This document shows positions 43,490 to 52,681 of a stretch of DNA of 64,000 nucleotides, piece by piece. Each line of letters starts with the position of its first letter. Within the stretch, counting starts at the first letter, position 1. The stretch comes from Delta-02 sp964513565 (lineage in GTDB: Bacteria; Desulfobacterota; Syntrophorhabdia; Syntrophorhabdales; Syntrophorhabdaceae): the NCBI GenBank assembly GCA_964513565.1, contig CAZENE010000013.1, positions 1-64,000 on the forward strand, in the 5' to 3' direction. The notes under the pieces are model-generated. The model did no database searches and was not told where the DNA came from. It saw nothing but the letters and a program-made list of their open reading frames with translations. The translations under genes were made by a program, and so were the position numbers.

Positions 43490-43519
43490 AAATAAAAAAG
43501 GCCGCCCGGAGGCGGCCTT
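43490..43519 (-). terminator. Intrinsic terminator of the ruvX-mltG-thiolase-DUF35 genes
   Basis: AAGGCCGCC and GGCGGCCTT form a perfect 9-bp stem with a CGGA loop; on the minus strand it is followed by TTTTTTATT. It begins 17 bases after the DUF35 stop. Confidence 0.88.
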
Positions 43520-43535
43520 GCTATTATCAACTATT

Positions 43536-43943
43536 TTATGCCTTTATGATCTCGAATGTAACCTGGCCGTCATCATATTTGAGCGGGCGAACCGCTACAT
43601 CCATTCCGATCTTGGCTTCCCCGAAGTCTTTCGAAAGACGGGCAAATGCCTTGAGGCCGTCGCCGAAATCGACGAGTCCCATTGTATACGGCGCGTCAGT
43701 CTCGAAGCCGAACGGAGCGTACAGTGCTGTGGTGAAAGTCTCGAGGGTGCCTTTCTTCGGCAGTTCGAACCAATCGAAATCTTTTGAGAAACATTTTTCG
43801 CAATCGGCCCGAGGCGGAAAATATTTGGCTCCGCACTGTTTGCAGACTGTCCCTTCAACTTTGCCCTCGAGGAGCAGGTCAACAAATTTCCCGGTCTTCG
43901 TGAAGCTTGTAAAACTTTTTCTTCCAAATTTTTCGAATCCCAT
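43536..43943 (-). CDS. DUF35 Zn-ribbon/OB-fold partner of thiolase
   Basis: About 135 aa. Rubredoxin-like zinc ribbon (CKQCGAKYFPPRADCEKC, about residues 33-50) and an OB fold (FTTALYAPFGFETDAPYTMG). DUF35 proteins form complexes with thiolases or HMG-CoA synthase and pass CoA intermediates between them. ATG 43943 has GGGAGGGA upstream and lies one base after the thiolase stop. Works with the thiolase. Confidence 0.9.
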   Translation of the reverse strand: MGFEKFGRKSFTSFTKTGKFVDLLLEGKVEGTVCKQCGAKYFPPRADCEKCFSKDFDWFELPKKGTLETFTTALYAPFGFETDAPYTMGLVDFGDGLKAFARLSKDFGEAKIGMDVAVRPLKYDDGQVTFEIIKA

Positions 43944-43944
43944 C

Positions 43945-45126
43945 TTAGTCCCTCCCAAAAATTGTGACGTTTCCGTAAAGGCCTACTCCGCCGATATTGT
44001 GGTTGAGGCCTATCTGAGGATCTTTAACCTGCATCGGCCCGGCTTCGTCCCTTAACTGAAGGACGATCGTGCGGATCTGCGAACCGCCTGTTGCTCCAAT
44101 GGGGTGACCTTTTGAGAGGAGACCGCCGTCAACGTTGACGGGCATCTTGCCTTCCTTGTAGGTTGCCTTTTCGCGGATAAGCTGTTTGCCGTCGCCTTCC
44201 GGTGCGAATCCAAGGCCTTCATAGGCCATGATCTCTGCAATGGTGAAGCAGTCATGGACTTCGGCGACGTCGATATCTTTGGGGCCGATGCCTGCCATCT
44301 TGTAGGCAACGCCCGCAGCCGCTTTTGCTACCTGGATCCCCTTTGAAAAGTCAGGGCGTAGGGCCATGTTAACTACTTCCGATGCAGCGCCTATGCCGAG
44401 GATCCAAACGGGTTTCTTCTGGAAGATCTTTGCTTTTTCGGCATTTGCAAGAATAATGCATGATGCGCCGTCTGCGTTTGCACAGCAATCGCCCACGCGA
44501 AGAGGTGATGCCACGGGGCCTGCCATCCTAGCGTCTGGGTTGCTGGGATCAAAATCTTCCGGTTTCACGCCTTTGCGGTACACAGCCCTTTCATTGATCT
44601 GGCCGTATGTCGCAGCCTTGACCCTGACGTCCCTGAGGTCTTCGAGGGTAAGGCCATTTTTTGCCATGTATGCCTGGGCATACATGGCATAGTAGGCGGG
44701 CATCATTGTGCCGAACGGTGCTTCCCACTGAATGTCGCCGCCGCGTCCCATTCTTTCTTGGGACTCGGCAGAAGTGATTTCTGACATTTTCTGGAAACCG
44801 AGCACAACGACGATATCGTGAAGACCGGCCTTGATCATGCTGTAGCCCAGTTTGACCCCAACTGAGCTTGACGAGCAAACTGTCTCAACATAGAATGTCG
44901 GCTGCGGCACAAGGCCAAGGTACTCAGCCAACACGCCGGCCGGTGACCTCTGCTTGTCATATTCTGGAGCGGAGCAGAATACGGAAGCATCCACGTCCTT
45001 GGTGGTAAGGTTTGCATCCTGCATCGCTTCTCTGAAGGCTTCGAAGGCCAGTTCCCTTATGGAGCCTTCGTAGCCCCTGACAAAGTAAGTCTGGCCAACG
45101 CCGATAACTGCAACATCTTTTGCCAT
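43945..45126 (-). CDS. Acetyl-CoA acetyltransferase-like thiolase (SCP2-type)
   Basis: About 393 aa from ATG 45126, with AAGGAGGA upstream; the longer in-frame start runs into mltG. Thiolase fold of the DUF35-linked class: nucleophile region VETVCSSSSVGVKLGYSMIK (Cys near residue 86), the His block EVHDCFTIAEIMAYEGLGF and the C-terminal GGLLSKGHPIGATGGSQI. Carbon-carbon bond cleavage or formation on acyl-CoA, probably in anaerobic degradation. Head of a pair with DUF35, 10 bp after mltG. Confidence 0.92.
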   Translation of the reverse strand: MAKDVAVIGVGQTYFVRGYEGSIRELAFEAFREAMQDANLTTKDVDASVFCSAPEYDKQRSPAGVLAEYLGLVPQPTFYVETVCSSSSVGVKLGYSMIKAGLHDIVVVLGFQKMSEITSAESQERMGRGGDIQWEAPFGTMMPAYYAMYAQAYMAKNGLTLEDLRDVRVKAATYGQINERAVYRKGVKPEDFDPSNPDARMAGPVASPLRVGDCCANADGASCIILANAEKAKIFQKKPVWILGIGAASEVVNMALRPDFSKGIQVAKAAAGVAYKMAGIGPKDIDVAEVHDCFTIAEIMAYEGLGFAPEGDGKQLIREKATYKEGKMPVNVDGGLLSKGHPIGATGGSQIRTIVLQLRDEAGPMQVKDPQIGLNHNIGGVGLYGNVTIFGRD

Positions 45127-45136
45127 ACATTCCTCC

Positions 45137-46141
45137 TTATTGGTGTGTTGTCCTACTTCTCTGATACATCGTAACGTACTTGTTATGTTCAGCCATGTCC
45201 CGGGAAAAGACATGAGTACGATCATTTTTTGAAACAAAATAGAGATAATCTACCGGGGCCGGGTTAATGGCTGCCAAGATAGAATCTTTTGACGGACTGC
45301 ATATGGGGCCTGCCGGATAACCCTTAAAGGTGTATGTATTATACGGCGTATATTTTATAAGGTCTATCTTCTTGATCGGCGCTCCGAACCCCTTCGTTCC
45401 ATAAATGACCGTAGGATCGCAGTCCAGGGACATGCCTTTTTTCAGCCTGTTGTGAAATACGGCGGAAATCATGAGCTTTTCTTCATTAACCCCCGACTCC
45501 TTTTCTATCATTGACGCGAGAGTCAGTGCCTTGTGGATGTCCATGTCAAGAGATGCCATTTTCTGCCTGGCGTCGGGGCTTTCAAACATCTTCAATGTCC
45601 GCCGGGCAATACGTTCGATCAACTTTTCTTTGTCGATCTCTTTGCTGTAAAAGTATGTGTCGGGATAAAGATACCCTTCCAGCGAACCGGATGTGATCCC
45701 TATGTTTTTAAGGAATTCTTTCGAGTTCGCAATGTTCAGGAATTCCTTTTTTGTCATGATGCGGTTCTGTTCGGCTGTCTCCGCGATGGTAAAGATGTTT
45801 TGCCCTTCGATGATCTTGAAGGTATAAATGTTCCTTTTGCCCTGGCCCATCTTCATGATAATCTCGAAGGTGGACATATCTCGACTGAGATCGTATTCTC
45901 CGGCTATCAATCGGCCGCGGTAAATGAAAGACCCTATCATGAATAGTGTTTTCGAATAGATAAGGTCTTCCTTTTTAAGAATGTCGGCTATTCCGGACAG
46001 CGCCGTCCCGCTTTTGATCACAACGGGGCGCAGTTCGGGATCGGCATCCCTCGGGATACTTGCGTAAATAAGTGTCTGCGAAAACAGAAAAACGATGAAA
46101 GCGAGGATAACAATTTTTTTATCGCGCGCTGCGAGCATCAA
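45137..46141 (-). CDS. mltG: Endolytic murein transglycosylase MltG
   Basis: 334 aa, single N-terminal membrane helix (IVILAFIVFLFSQTLIYA), LysM-like region (LSGIADILKKEDLIYS) and YceG/MltG catalytic domain with the Glu in LASMIEKESGVNEEK and DPTVIYGTKG, then YNTYTFKGYPAGPICSP. Cleaves nascent peptidoglycan glycan chains and sets their length. Overlaps ruvX by 23 bases, a common gene pair. Confidence 0.93.
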   Translation of the reverse strand: MMLAARDKKIVILAFIVFLFSQTLIYASIPRDADPELRPVVIKSGTALSGIADILKKEDLIYSKTLFMIGSFIYRGRLIAGEYDLSRDMSTFEIIMKMGQGKRNIYTFKIIEGQNIFTIAETAEQNRIMTKKEFLNIANSKEFLKNIGITSGSLEGYLYPDTYFYSKEIDKEKLIERIARRTLKMFESPDARQKMASLDMDIHKALTLASMIEKESGVNEEKLMISAVFHNRLKKGMSLDCDPTVIYGTKGFGAPIKKIDLIKYTPYNTYTFKGYPAGPICSPSKDSILAAINPAPVDYLYFVSKNDRTHVFSRDMAEHNKYVTMYQRSRTTHQ

Positions 46142-46538
46142 GGTATCCCTGCAGAATTATCTGTGACGCCATGATATCCAGATAAGGTTTTCTTTTTTTG
46201 TGACGCACTTGTGCCTGGTCGAAAACTCTGTGCGCTTCATTCGTGCTGAATCTTTCGTCCCATAGGTTAACAGGTATGTTAGTCGATTCCCGGATCTTTT
46301 CGGCAAACCCCATGACATTTTCCGCCCGCGCGCCGATCTTTCCGCTCAGATCGCGGGGCAGCCCAACTACAATTTCCGCAACCTCATGTTCTTTTACAAT
46401 GCGTCTGAACTCCTCGAGATCTTCGTCGAGGGAGCCCCGCCTGTACAACTTGAGCCCCTGGGCTATCAAAAGTGTGGGATCTGATAAAGACACACCGATT
46501 TTTTTGTCCCCCACATCCAATCCAAGTATTCGCATCAC
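46119..46538 (-). CDS. ruvX: Holliday junction resolvase-like RuvX (YqgF)
   Basis: 139 aa RNase H-like fold: ILGLDVGDKKIGVSLSDP at the N-terminus, EIVVGLPRDLSGK and LWDERFSTNEAHRV, the family signature. In other bacteria it is needed for pre-16S rRNA 5' end processing. Starts at ATG 46538 and overlaps mltG. Confidence 0.93.
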   Translation of the reverse strand: MMRILGLDVGDKKIGVSLSDPTLLIAQGLKLYRRGSLDEDLEEFRRIVKEHEVAEIVVGLPRDLSGKIGARAENVMGFAEKIRESTNIPVNLWDERFSTNEAHRVFDQAQVRHKKRKPYLDIMASQIILQGYLDARSAR

Positions 46539-46656
46539 CTATTATAGCAGTTTTTGCTTTAGTTTCAAGACAAAACAAACTTTGGGACCGTAAGGCAGAA
46601 GGCATACGCGAAACGAGGTAAACAAAATATTCCCCGGCTTTGACCGGTACCAACAA

Positions 46657-46694
46657 AAGGCCGGGGCTGCTGTTTCCTTTATAGCCCCGGTCTT
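46657..46694 (-). terminator. Terminator of the GNAT gene
   Basis: A 12-bp stem (46657-46668 with 46683-46694, one G-T pair) with a 14-base loop; on the minus strand it continues into CCTTTTGTT. It lies about 50 bases after the GNAT stop. Confidence 0.6.
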
Positions 46695-46741
46695 CTGTGG
46701 TATGTACCACGGGGCCGGCAAGAGTCGGCCCTTTTACAGAC

Positions 46742-47185
46742 TTAGATCTTCATCTCCAGATTTATCATGTCCCCCCTTCTAAATCCCATTTTGTCGAAGA
46801 ATTTGAGGAGGTCCCAGTCCCTCCAGTTTACGAAGACGTAGATGGTGTCCACTCCGACCTCCTTGAACATGAAGAACATTTCCCGGAAAAGAAGCCGGGC
46901 GATACCTTTTTTCTGGTATTCCCTCCGGACACCGAGAGTATCGATCCAGGCTATATTTTCCGGTATTCCGTATTCCCAACCGCTCGCATTTCCCAGAATA
47001 AAACCGATGACGCGGCCGCTGACTTCCGCCGCGAGCGAAGGAACACCCGAGGTGTCGGCCCGTTCGAGACGAACCGCCCAGTAATCCCTTCGTCGTGTTC
47101 CAAGGAGTGATTCATCGATATCGGTTATGGCATCGAGATCTTTTAATGTGAGCACCCTGAGTTTTACCGGCTCCACGAGATCCAC
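46742..47185 (-). CDS. GNAT family N-acetyltransferase
   Basis: 147 aa. N-terminal strand (LRVLTLKDLDAITDID), acetyl-CoA loop VRREYQKKGIARLLFREMF (Q/R-x-x-G-x-G/A) and the C-terminal FVNWRDWDLLKFFDKMGFRR typical of GNAT enzymes. Resembles the RimI-like subgroup, but substrate is unknown. Single gene with its own terminator, between rodA and ruvX. Confidence 0.88.
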   Translation of the reverse strand: MDLVEPVKLRVLTLKDLDAITDIDESLLGTRRRDYWAVRLERADTSGVPSLAAEVSGRVIGFILGNASGWEYGIPENIAWIDTLGVRREYQKKGIARLLFREMFFMFKEVGVDTIYVFVNWRDWDLLKFFDKMGFRRGDMINLEMKI

Positions 47186-47338
47186 GGCTTTTGCCTCCCC
47201 GCAGTCTAAGTTTACTTACTGTGGAGTATAGCAGACAACGGGCGTATGTCAAGAAGGCAGACAACAGGCAATAAGCGGCGATGGGTGATCAAGACCGGTG
47301 ATGGGGGAGAATGTGTTCCTATTTGCCTGTTGTCTGCG

Positions 47339-48445
47339 TTAAAACATATACCGGCGGGTGCTGATATTGAGAAGGAGTCCTATCGATATCATCATGGAGA
47401 GGAGAGACGATCCCCCGTAGCTTATAAAGGGCAGGGGGATGCCCACCACAGGCGCAAGATGTATCGCCATCATGACGTTTATCGTGAACTGGACCCAGAT
47501 AATTGATGCTATTCCAAATGCCATGATCGATCCGAGTTCATCATGCGCGTTCATCGCAATTTTAAGGCAACGGTTTATAAAAGCGATAAATAAGGCAAAG
47601 AGTACGACAGACCCTACGAAGCCCCATTCTTCACTGAAAACGGTGAAGATAAAGTCGGTATGATGCTCGGGTATGAACTGCAGTTTGTGCTGCGTCCCGT
47701 TCATGTAGCCCTTGCCGAAAAATTTCCCCGAGCCTACCGCGATAATGGCCTGCTTTGCGTGATATCCGAAACCTGCCGGATCGGCGTCGATATTGATGAA
47801 GCTCAGGACGCGCATCTTTTGATATGGCTTCATGAGGTATTGCCAGGCTATGAAAGGAGATATGGCCCCGACGCCAAAAATCACGGCGTAGGTCGATTTT
47901 TTGAGGCCGACATACCACAGCATGGAGAAGGACACGAGAATGATAACAATGCCCGTCCCCAGGTCGGGCTGCTTTACGATAAGCACAAAGGGCAGCAGTG
48001 TCCAGAAAAGAGGTTTGGCTATATCCTTGAGGCTGAGCGGCAAATTCTGTCTCTTCTTGTCGTAAAGCATGTTGGCGAGAAAGACGACAAGGATCGGTTT
48101 CATCAGCTCCGACGGCTGAATACTGAACCCGAAGACACTGATCCATCTCTTGGCGCCGCCGGCGGCAAGTCCGATGATGAGGACAAGCACGACAAGGGTA
48201 ACTCCCCCGGCATAGATCCATTTCGAATGGTCCGCTATCAGGCGGTAGTCATAATAAATGACGATGAGCATAAGCCCGAGACCCAGGGCGAAGGCTATAA
48301 ACTGCTTGATTATGAAATTCCATGAGCCGCTCGAAAATGAGCTTGTGGCGCTGACAAGGTTCATCATGCCGATGCCAAATATGATGAGGCCGTTCAATAT
48401 CAGGTACCAGTCAAGGTGGTAATATTTGCGTTTATCTATTCTCAT
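47339..48445 (-). CDS. rodA: Peptidoglycan glycosyltransferase RodA (SEDS)
   Basis: 368 aa, ten membrane helices. SEDS motifs: GGAKRWISVFGFSIQPSELMK (W-I-x-x-G-x-x-x-Q-P-S-E), PDLGTGIVIILVSF, and LPFISYGGSS at the C-terminus. Polymerises lateral-wall glycan with PBP2. Overlaps mrdA by 14 bases. Confidence 0.95.
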   Translation of the reverse strand: MRIDKRKYYHLDWYLILNGLIIFGIGMMNLVSATSSFSSGSWNFIIKQFIAFALGLGLMLIVIYYDYRLIADHSKWIYAGGVTLVVLVLIIGLAAGGAKRWISVFGFSIQPSELMKPILVVFLANMLYDKKRQNLPLSLKDIAKPLFWTLLPFVLIVKQPDLGTGIVIILVSFSMLWYVGLKKSTYAVIFGVGAISPFIAWQYLMKPYQKMRVLSFINIDADPAGFGYHAKQAIIAVGSGKFFGKGYMNGTQHKLQFIPEHHTDFIFTVFSEEWGFVGSVVLFALFIAFINRCLKIAMNAHDELGSIMAFGIASIIWVQFTINVMMAIHLAPVVGIPLPFISYGGSSLLSMMISIGLLLNISTRRYMF

Positions 48446-50237
48446 TGACCCTTGCTTCCTTTATGTCCGGTTTAATCTTGAAAAGGGTCTCGGTAATACC
48501 CTTTGCGATAGGCGCTGCCGCGGAGGAGCCATGAAGGCCGTGCTCCACGAGTATCGACATTGCGATAGAGGCGTCTTCTGCCGGTGCATACGCGATGAAC
48601 CATGCATGGTCACCTAGTTTGACCCTTTCGGAACCAGCCTGGGCCGTGCCTGTTTTTCCGCTCATCAGAACATTTTGTACCTTCGATGCCCCGGCCGTGC
48701 CCCCGGGTTCGTTGACAACACCCCGCATTCCATCCTTGACGGCTTTTAACACGCCGGGCTTTAATTTGAGTTCGGCATTTACGACAGGCTCAAACGTCTT
48801 GATGACCTTGCCTTCTGTGGACACAATCCTGTTGACTATCCGGGGTTTGAAGTTTTTACCGTCATTGGCGACAAATGACGACAACATTGCAAGCTGTACC
48901 GGGGTAAGCCATACTGCGCCCTGTCCGATGGCGACCGAGACTGTCTCCCCCTCGTACCACGGCTGATTGTAGCGCCGCTTTTTCCATTCAGTCGATGGGA
49001 TAAGGCCTTTCTGTTCATTGGGAAGGTCGATGCCTGTCAATCTTCCCATGCCGAGGGTGTTGCCGATCGCATGTATCCTGTTCACCCCGAGTTTAAGTCC
49101 GACGTTATAGAAGAAAACGTCACACGATTCCACAATTGCACGATGAACGGACACGGTGCCATGCCCGCCTTTTTTCCAACACTTGAAAAACCGGTTTCCA
49201 TAGGTGAAACCGCCGCCGCAGTGATAGGATGTGTGCTGGTTGATTATTCCGAGATCAAGGGCGTGAAGGGCAAGGAGTATCTTGAAAGTCGATCCCGGAG
49301 GATAAGCCCCCTGGATGGCCCTGTTTTGAAGGGGATGGGCCTTATCGAGCGCAATTGCCTGCCACTCCTTCTTCTTTATCCCCGAGGCGAAAAGGTTGGG
49401 ATCGAAACCGGGGCGGCTCGCAAGGACAAGCACCCCACCCGTTTTTGGGTTGAGTGCGACTGCGGCCCCTTTTCGCGTCTCAAGGGCCTTGTCGGCGGTT
49501 AACTGGAGATCGAGGTCCATATTGAGATGAAGGCTGTGCCCGGGGATTGGCTCTATAACATCGAGGGTCCTGATCTCACGGCCCATTGCATCGACCTCGA
49601 CCCGTTTTTCGCCGTCGACACCTCTCAGCTCTTTTTCGTAGGCGCGCTCCAGGCCGTATTTACCGATATAATCGCCAGGCGAGTAATCCTTGTATTTTTT
49701 CTTGTCTTTCAGTTCTTGATCGCTAATCTCCGAGACGTAGCCGATGACGTGCGCAAAAGATGCCGCATAAGGATAATTTCGCTTTGGTTCGATCTGTATC
49801 GAAATGCCCGGTATGTAGATCCTATTGGCTTCTACTTTGGCAACCTCATCCATGGGTATATCGGATTTTATCTTGATGGGGAAGGAAGGGGGCATACCGC
49901 TCATGGCCTTCATTTTTTCAATGATCTCTTCCCGGTCGCAGGAGATCAGCCGGGCGAGACCGTCCACGGTCTGACTGAAATCCCTGATATCCTCTGGTGT
50001 CAGATAAATGTTAAAGGAAGGCCGGGTGTCGGCGAGGACCTTCCCTGTCCTGTCATAAATAATGCCTCGCGCCGCCAGTATCTTTTTTACCCGTATCCGG
50101 TTTTGCTCGGAGAGCTTGCGCATTTCCGTCCCGCGCATTATCTGGAGGTCCCACAACCTGATGAGAAGGACCGTCATTGTGAGTACGAGGACGAGCGTAC
50201 ACCATTTGTACTTACTGGTGTATTTTTCTTCCTTCAT
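48432..50237 (-). CDS. mrdA: Penicillin-binding protein 2
   Basis: 601 aa. N-terminal membrane anchor, PBP dimerisation domain (RGIIYDRTGKVLADTRPS), transpeptidase with SxxK in PPGSTFKILLALH, SCD (SxN position) in VESCDVFFYNVG and KTG in MSGKTGTAQAGSER. Crosslinks side-wall peptidoglycan; partner of RodA. Overlaps mreD by four bases. Confidence 0.95.
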   Translation of the reverse strand: MKEEKYTSKYKWCTLVLVLTMTVLLIRLWDLQIMRGTEMRKLSEQNRIRVKKILAARGIIYDRTGKVLADTRPSFNIYLTPEDIRDFSQTVDGLARLISCDREEIIEKMKAMSGMPPSFPIKIKSDIPMDEVAKVEANRIYIPGISIQIEPKRNYPYAASFAHVIGYVSEISDQELKDKKKYKDYSPGDYIGKYGLERAYEKELRGVDGEKRVEVDAMGREIRTLDVIEPIPGHSLHLNMDLDLQLTADKALETRKGAAVALNPKTGGVLVLASRPGFDPNLFASGIKKKEWQAIALDKAHPLQNRAIQGAYPPGSTFKILLALHALDLGIINQHTSYHCGGGFTYGNRFFKCWKKGGHGTVSVHRAIVESCDVFFYNVGLKLGVNRIHAIGNTLGMGRLTGIDLPNEQKGLIPSTEWKKRRYNQPWYEGETVSVAIGQGAVWLTPVQLAMLSSFVANDGKNFKPRIVNRIVSTEGKVIKTFEPVVNAELKLKPGVLKAVKDGMRGVVNEPGGTAGASKVQNVLMSGKTGTAQAGSERVKLGDHAWFIAYAPAEDASIAMSILVEHGLHGSSAAAPIAKGITETLFKIKPDIKEARVNENR

Positions 50238-50725
50238 GATCTCTCCGCCAAGACACTGTTGAGCTTTCCTATGAATGAAAAAAGGAGGATAGACACAAAA
50301 CCGGTAATGATGGCGTTGGGGACCATATAGAAAGCGATATTCACGACTTGGTTCGTTTCGCCGCGGGCAAAGAACGCAAGGGCTGCGAACAGGCCCGATT
50401 GAACGAGGACGGAGCCGCTCGAAAAATACGCAAAAGTGTATTTGGAGTCGACAAAATATTTTTTACGCATAATGACAGCTATCAAATAAATGACAATTGA
50501 AACGAAAAGAAGCGAACCATTCGGGGCCCCGGACAATCCTTCTTCGGCAATTCCTATGCAGACCGCGGATACGAGCCCGGGCCCGGCCCCGAGAAAAAAG
50601 GTAACATATAGGACAATAGGCATCCCCAATTCAGGCTTCAGGACATCAAGGGAAATTTGAGGTGAGATAACCGTCTCAATGAGCAGAAGCAGTATTCCAA
50701 CTAAGGTATATATTGCGGTCTTCAT
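50234..50725 (-). CDS. mreD: Rod-shape protein MreD
   Basis: 163 aa, five or so membrane helices. Position between mreC (1-base overlap) and mrdA (4-base overlap) is the standard operon order. The sequence is poorly conserved as usual (FFLGAGPGLVSAVCIGIAEE; GAPNGSLLFVSIVIYLIAVI). Confidence 0.9.
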   Translation of the reverse strand: MKTAIYTLVGILLLLIETVISPQISLDVLKPELGMPIVLYVTFFLGAGPGLVSAVCIGIAEEGLSGAPNGSLLFVSIVIYLIAVIMRKKYFVDSKYTFAYFSSGSVLVQSGLFAALAFFARGETNQVVNIAFYMVPNAIITGFVSILLFSFIGKLNSVLAERS

Positions 50726-51525
50726 TATTTTCTGACGAGCAGTACCTCATCGAGTTGCCTGAAGTTATTGTACGGCATGACATCGATATTGGTGAATATG
50801 CCGGCCTTTCTCTTATCCACCGTGATTACGATGCCGACGGGAATACCTTTCGGATAGATCCCGTCTTTTCCCGATGTTACAAGCTTATCGCCTATCTCGA
50901 TATCATCGTTTTTCGTCACATATTTCAGCTTTACCGTATTTTGCCCGCCGCCCTGGATCAATCCCCGGGTGTTCTTGCCCTCGACACTGACGTCGATCGA
51001 CGAATTTGCGTCATTCAGGACCATGACCTTGGCGTGCCAAGGACCGACCTCGACAACCTGTCCCACTATCCCTTTGGGTGTCACGACCGGCATCTTCTCG
51101 CGCACATTATGCCTGCTTCCCTTGTCGATAATGACGCATCGGAACCAGTTCTTGAGGTCTTCGCCGACAACGCTGGCGGCGAACATCGTATTGGGCTTTT
51201 TCTGGACAAATTCGAGCAGTTTTCTCAGACGAACATTTTCTCTGTCGGTTTCGACGAGTTTCTGGTTTTCTACGTAAAGCATTTCGTATTTTTCCCTGAG
51301 CTCACGGTTCTCTTTCTTGGCCCCGATAACATTGAAATAAGAATCGAAGATATTCCCGATGGAGGAAACGGGTTTGGCGATGACACTGAGGATGGGTCCG
51401 AAAATACTGCTGAAACCGGTTTTGACCGATATGTATGATCTCGCGACGAAAGGAGCATTCGTAAAAGAAAGGAATGATATGACGAGAACGAGAATGGCTA
51501 CGATTATAGCTATTGAATTTCTCAA
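50725..51525 (-). CDS. mreC: Rod-shape-determining protein MreC
   Basis: 266 aa, N-terminal membrane helix, coiled coil (ENRELREKYEMLYVENQKLV), then the beta-domain with VVTPKGIVGQVVEVGPWHAK and SVEGKNTRGLIQG. Periplasmic scaffold linking MreB to PBP2/RodA. 12 bp after mreB. Confidence 0.94.
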   Translation of the reverse strand: MRNSIAIIVAILVLVISFLSFTNAPFVARSYISVKTGFSSIFGPILSVIAKPVSSIGNIFDSYFNVIGAKKENRELREKYEMLYVENQKLVETDRENVRLRKLLEFVQKKPNTMFAASVVGEDLKNWFRCVIIDKGSRHNVREKMPVVTPKGIVGQVVEVGPWHAKVMVLNDANSSIDVSVEGKNTRGLIQGGGQNTVKLKYVTKNDDIEIGDKLVTSGKDGIYPKGIPVGIVITVDKRKAGIFTNIDVMPYNNFRQLDEVLLVRK

Positions 51526-51537
51526 ATTGCCACTATC

Positions 51538-52578
51538 TTAAAAATATGTCGCTATCTCTTTCAGGAGGCTTACCTCGTCAAGTGCCTTTCCCGCACCTTC
51601 CACAACAGCAGTAAGAGGGTTTTCAGCAATGATGACCGGAAGCCGGGTCACTTCTTTGATGAGAATATCAAGGTTCTTAAGGAGTGCTCCGCCGCCCGAG
51701 ATCACGATGCCTTTATCGACGATATCGGATGCTAGTTCCGGGGGTGTTCTCTCGAGTGCGATCCTTACCGCCTCAACAATGGCATTGACGGGTTCATTGA
51801 TAGCCTCCCTGATCTCTTTAGAAGAAATCTCGAGGGTTTTCGGAATACCGCCGACGAGGTCGCGGCCCTTGATCTCGAGAGTTGTCTCATCTTCTTCGGA
51901 GTTCGGGTACGCCGATCCGATGCTGATCTTTATCACTTCCGCCGTACGTTCTCCTATGAGGAGATTATATTTGCGCTTCACATACTGGATAATGGCCTCA
52001 TCGATCTTGTCGCCGGCTACACGCACCGAATTACAGTACACGATGCCCGCGAGCGATATGACTGCCACTTCCGTTGTGCCCCCGCCGATGTCAACGATCA
52101 TGTTGCCGCTCGGCTCCGTGATGGGAAGCCCGACACCAATGGCAGCCGCCATGGGCTCTTCGATGAGGTAAACCTCGCGTGCCCCGGCTGATTCCGCTGA
52201 TTCCTTGACAGCCCTTTTTTCAACGGGGGTGATCCCCGAGGGGACAGAGATGACGATCCTTGGGCGGGCGTAGGATTTCTTGTTGTGTATCTTCTGTATG
52301 AAGTACTTCAGCATTGCCTCGGTTATTTCGAAGTCGGCTATGACACCGTCTTTGAGAGGCCGGATCGCAACGATGTTGCCCGGGGTCTTGCCGAGCATTT
52401 TCTTCGCCTCTTCTCCTACGGCTATTACCTTCTTTGTGCCGCGGGAGTCTTTATGAACTGCGACTACGGAAGGTTCGTTCGAGACAATTCCCCTGCTTTT
52501 CACGTAAACCAATGTATTTGCAGTGCCCAGATCGATGGCAAGGTCTTTCGATATAAATCCAAAGAGTGATTCGAACAT
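51538..52578 (-). CDS. mreB: Actin-like cell-shape protein MreB
   Basis: 346 aa. Actin-fold motifs: DLGTANTLVYVKSRGIVSNE, VISVPSGITPVEKRAVKESA, MIVDIGGGTTEVAVISLAGI and ISGGGALLKNLD. First gene of the mreBCD-mrdA-rodA operon; indicates a rod-shaped cell. Divergent from the ppiD-like gene. Confidence 0.97.
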   Translation of the reverse strand: MFESLFGFISKDLAIDLGTANTLVYVKSRGIVSNEPSVVAVHKDSRGTKKVIAVGEEAKKMLGKTPGNIVAIRPLKDGVIADFEITEAMLKYFIQKIHNKKSYARPRIVISVPSGITPVEKRAVKESAESAGAREVYLIEEPMAAAIGVGLPITEPSGNMIVDIGGGTTEVAVISLAGIVYCNSVRVAGDKIDEAIIQYVKRKYNLLIGERTAEVIKISIGSAYPNSEEDETTLEIKGRDLVGGIPKTLEISSKEIREAINEPVNAIVEAVRIALERTPPELASDIVDKGIVISGGGALLKNLDILIKEVTRLPVIIAENPLTAVVEGAGKALDEVSLLKEIATYF

Positions 52579-52612
52579 CTACTCTCCCTTTCCTGGCTAT
52601 TTTTAAAAGTTA

Positions 52613-52641
52613 TTGAAAAAACAGCCTTAATATACTATTTT
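52613..52641 (+). promoter_or_regulatory. Possible promoter for the ppiD-tsaD-rsmA genes
   Basis: TTGAAA (52613-52618), a 17-bp spacer and TATTTT (52636-52641) in the 100-bp divergent gap. AT-rich surroundings make chance matches likely. Confidence 0.4.
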
Positions 52642-52681
52642 AAAGTTTCAAAATCAATAATCTTTCGAGGTATTAAAACCA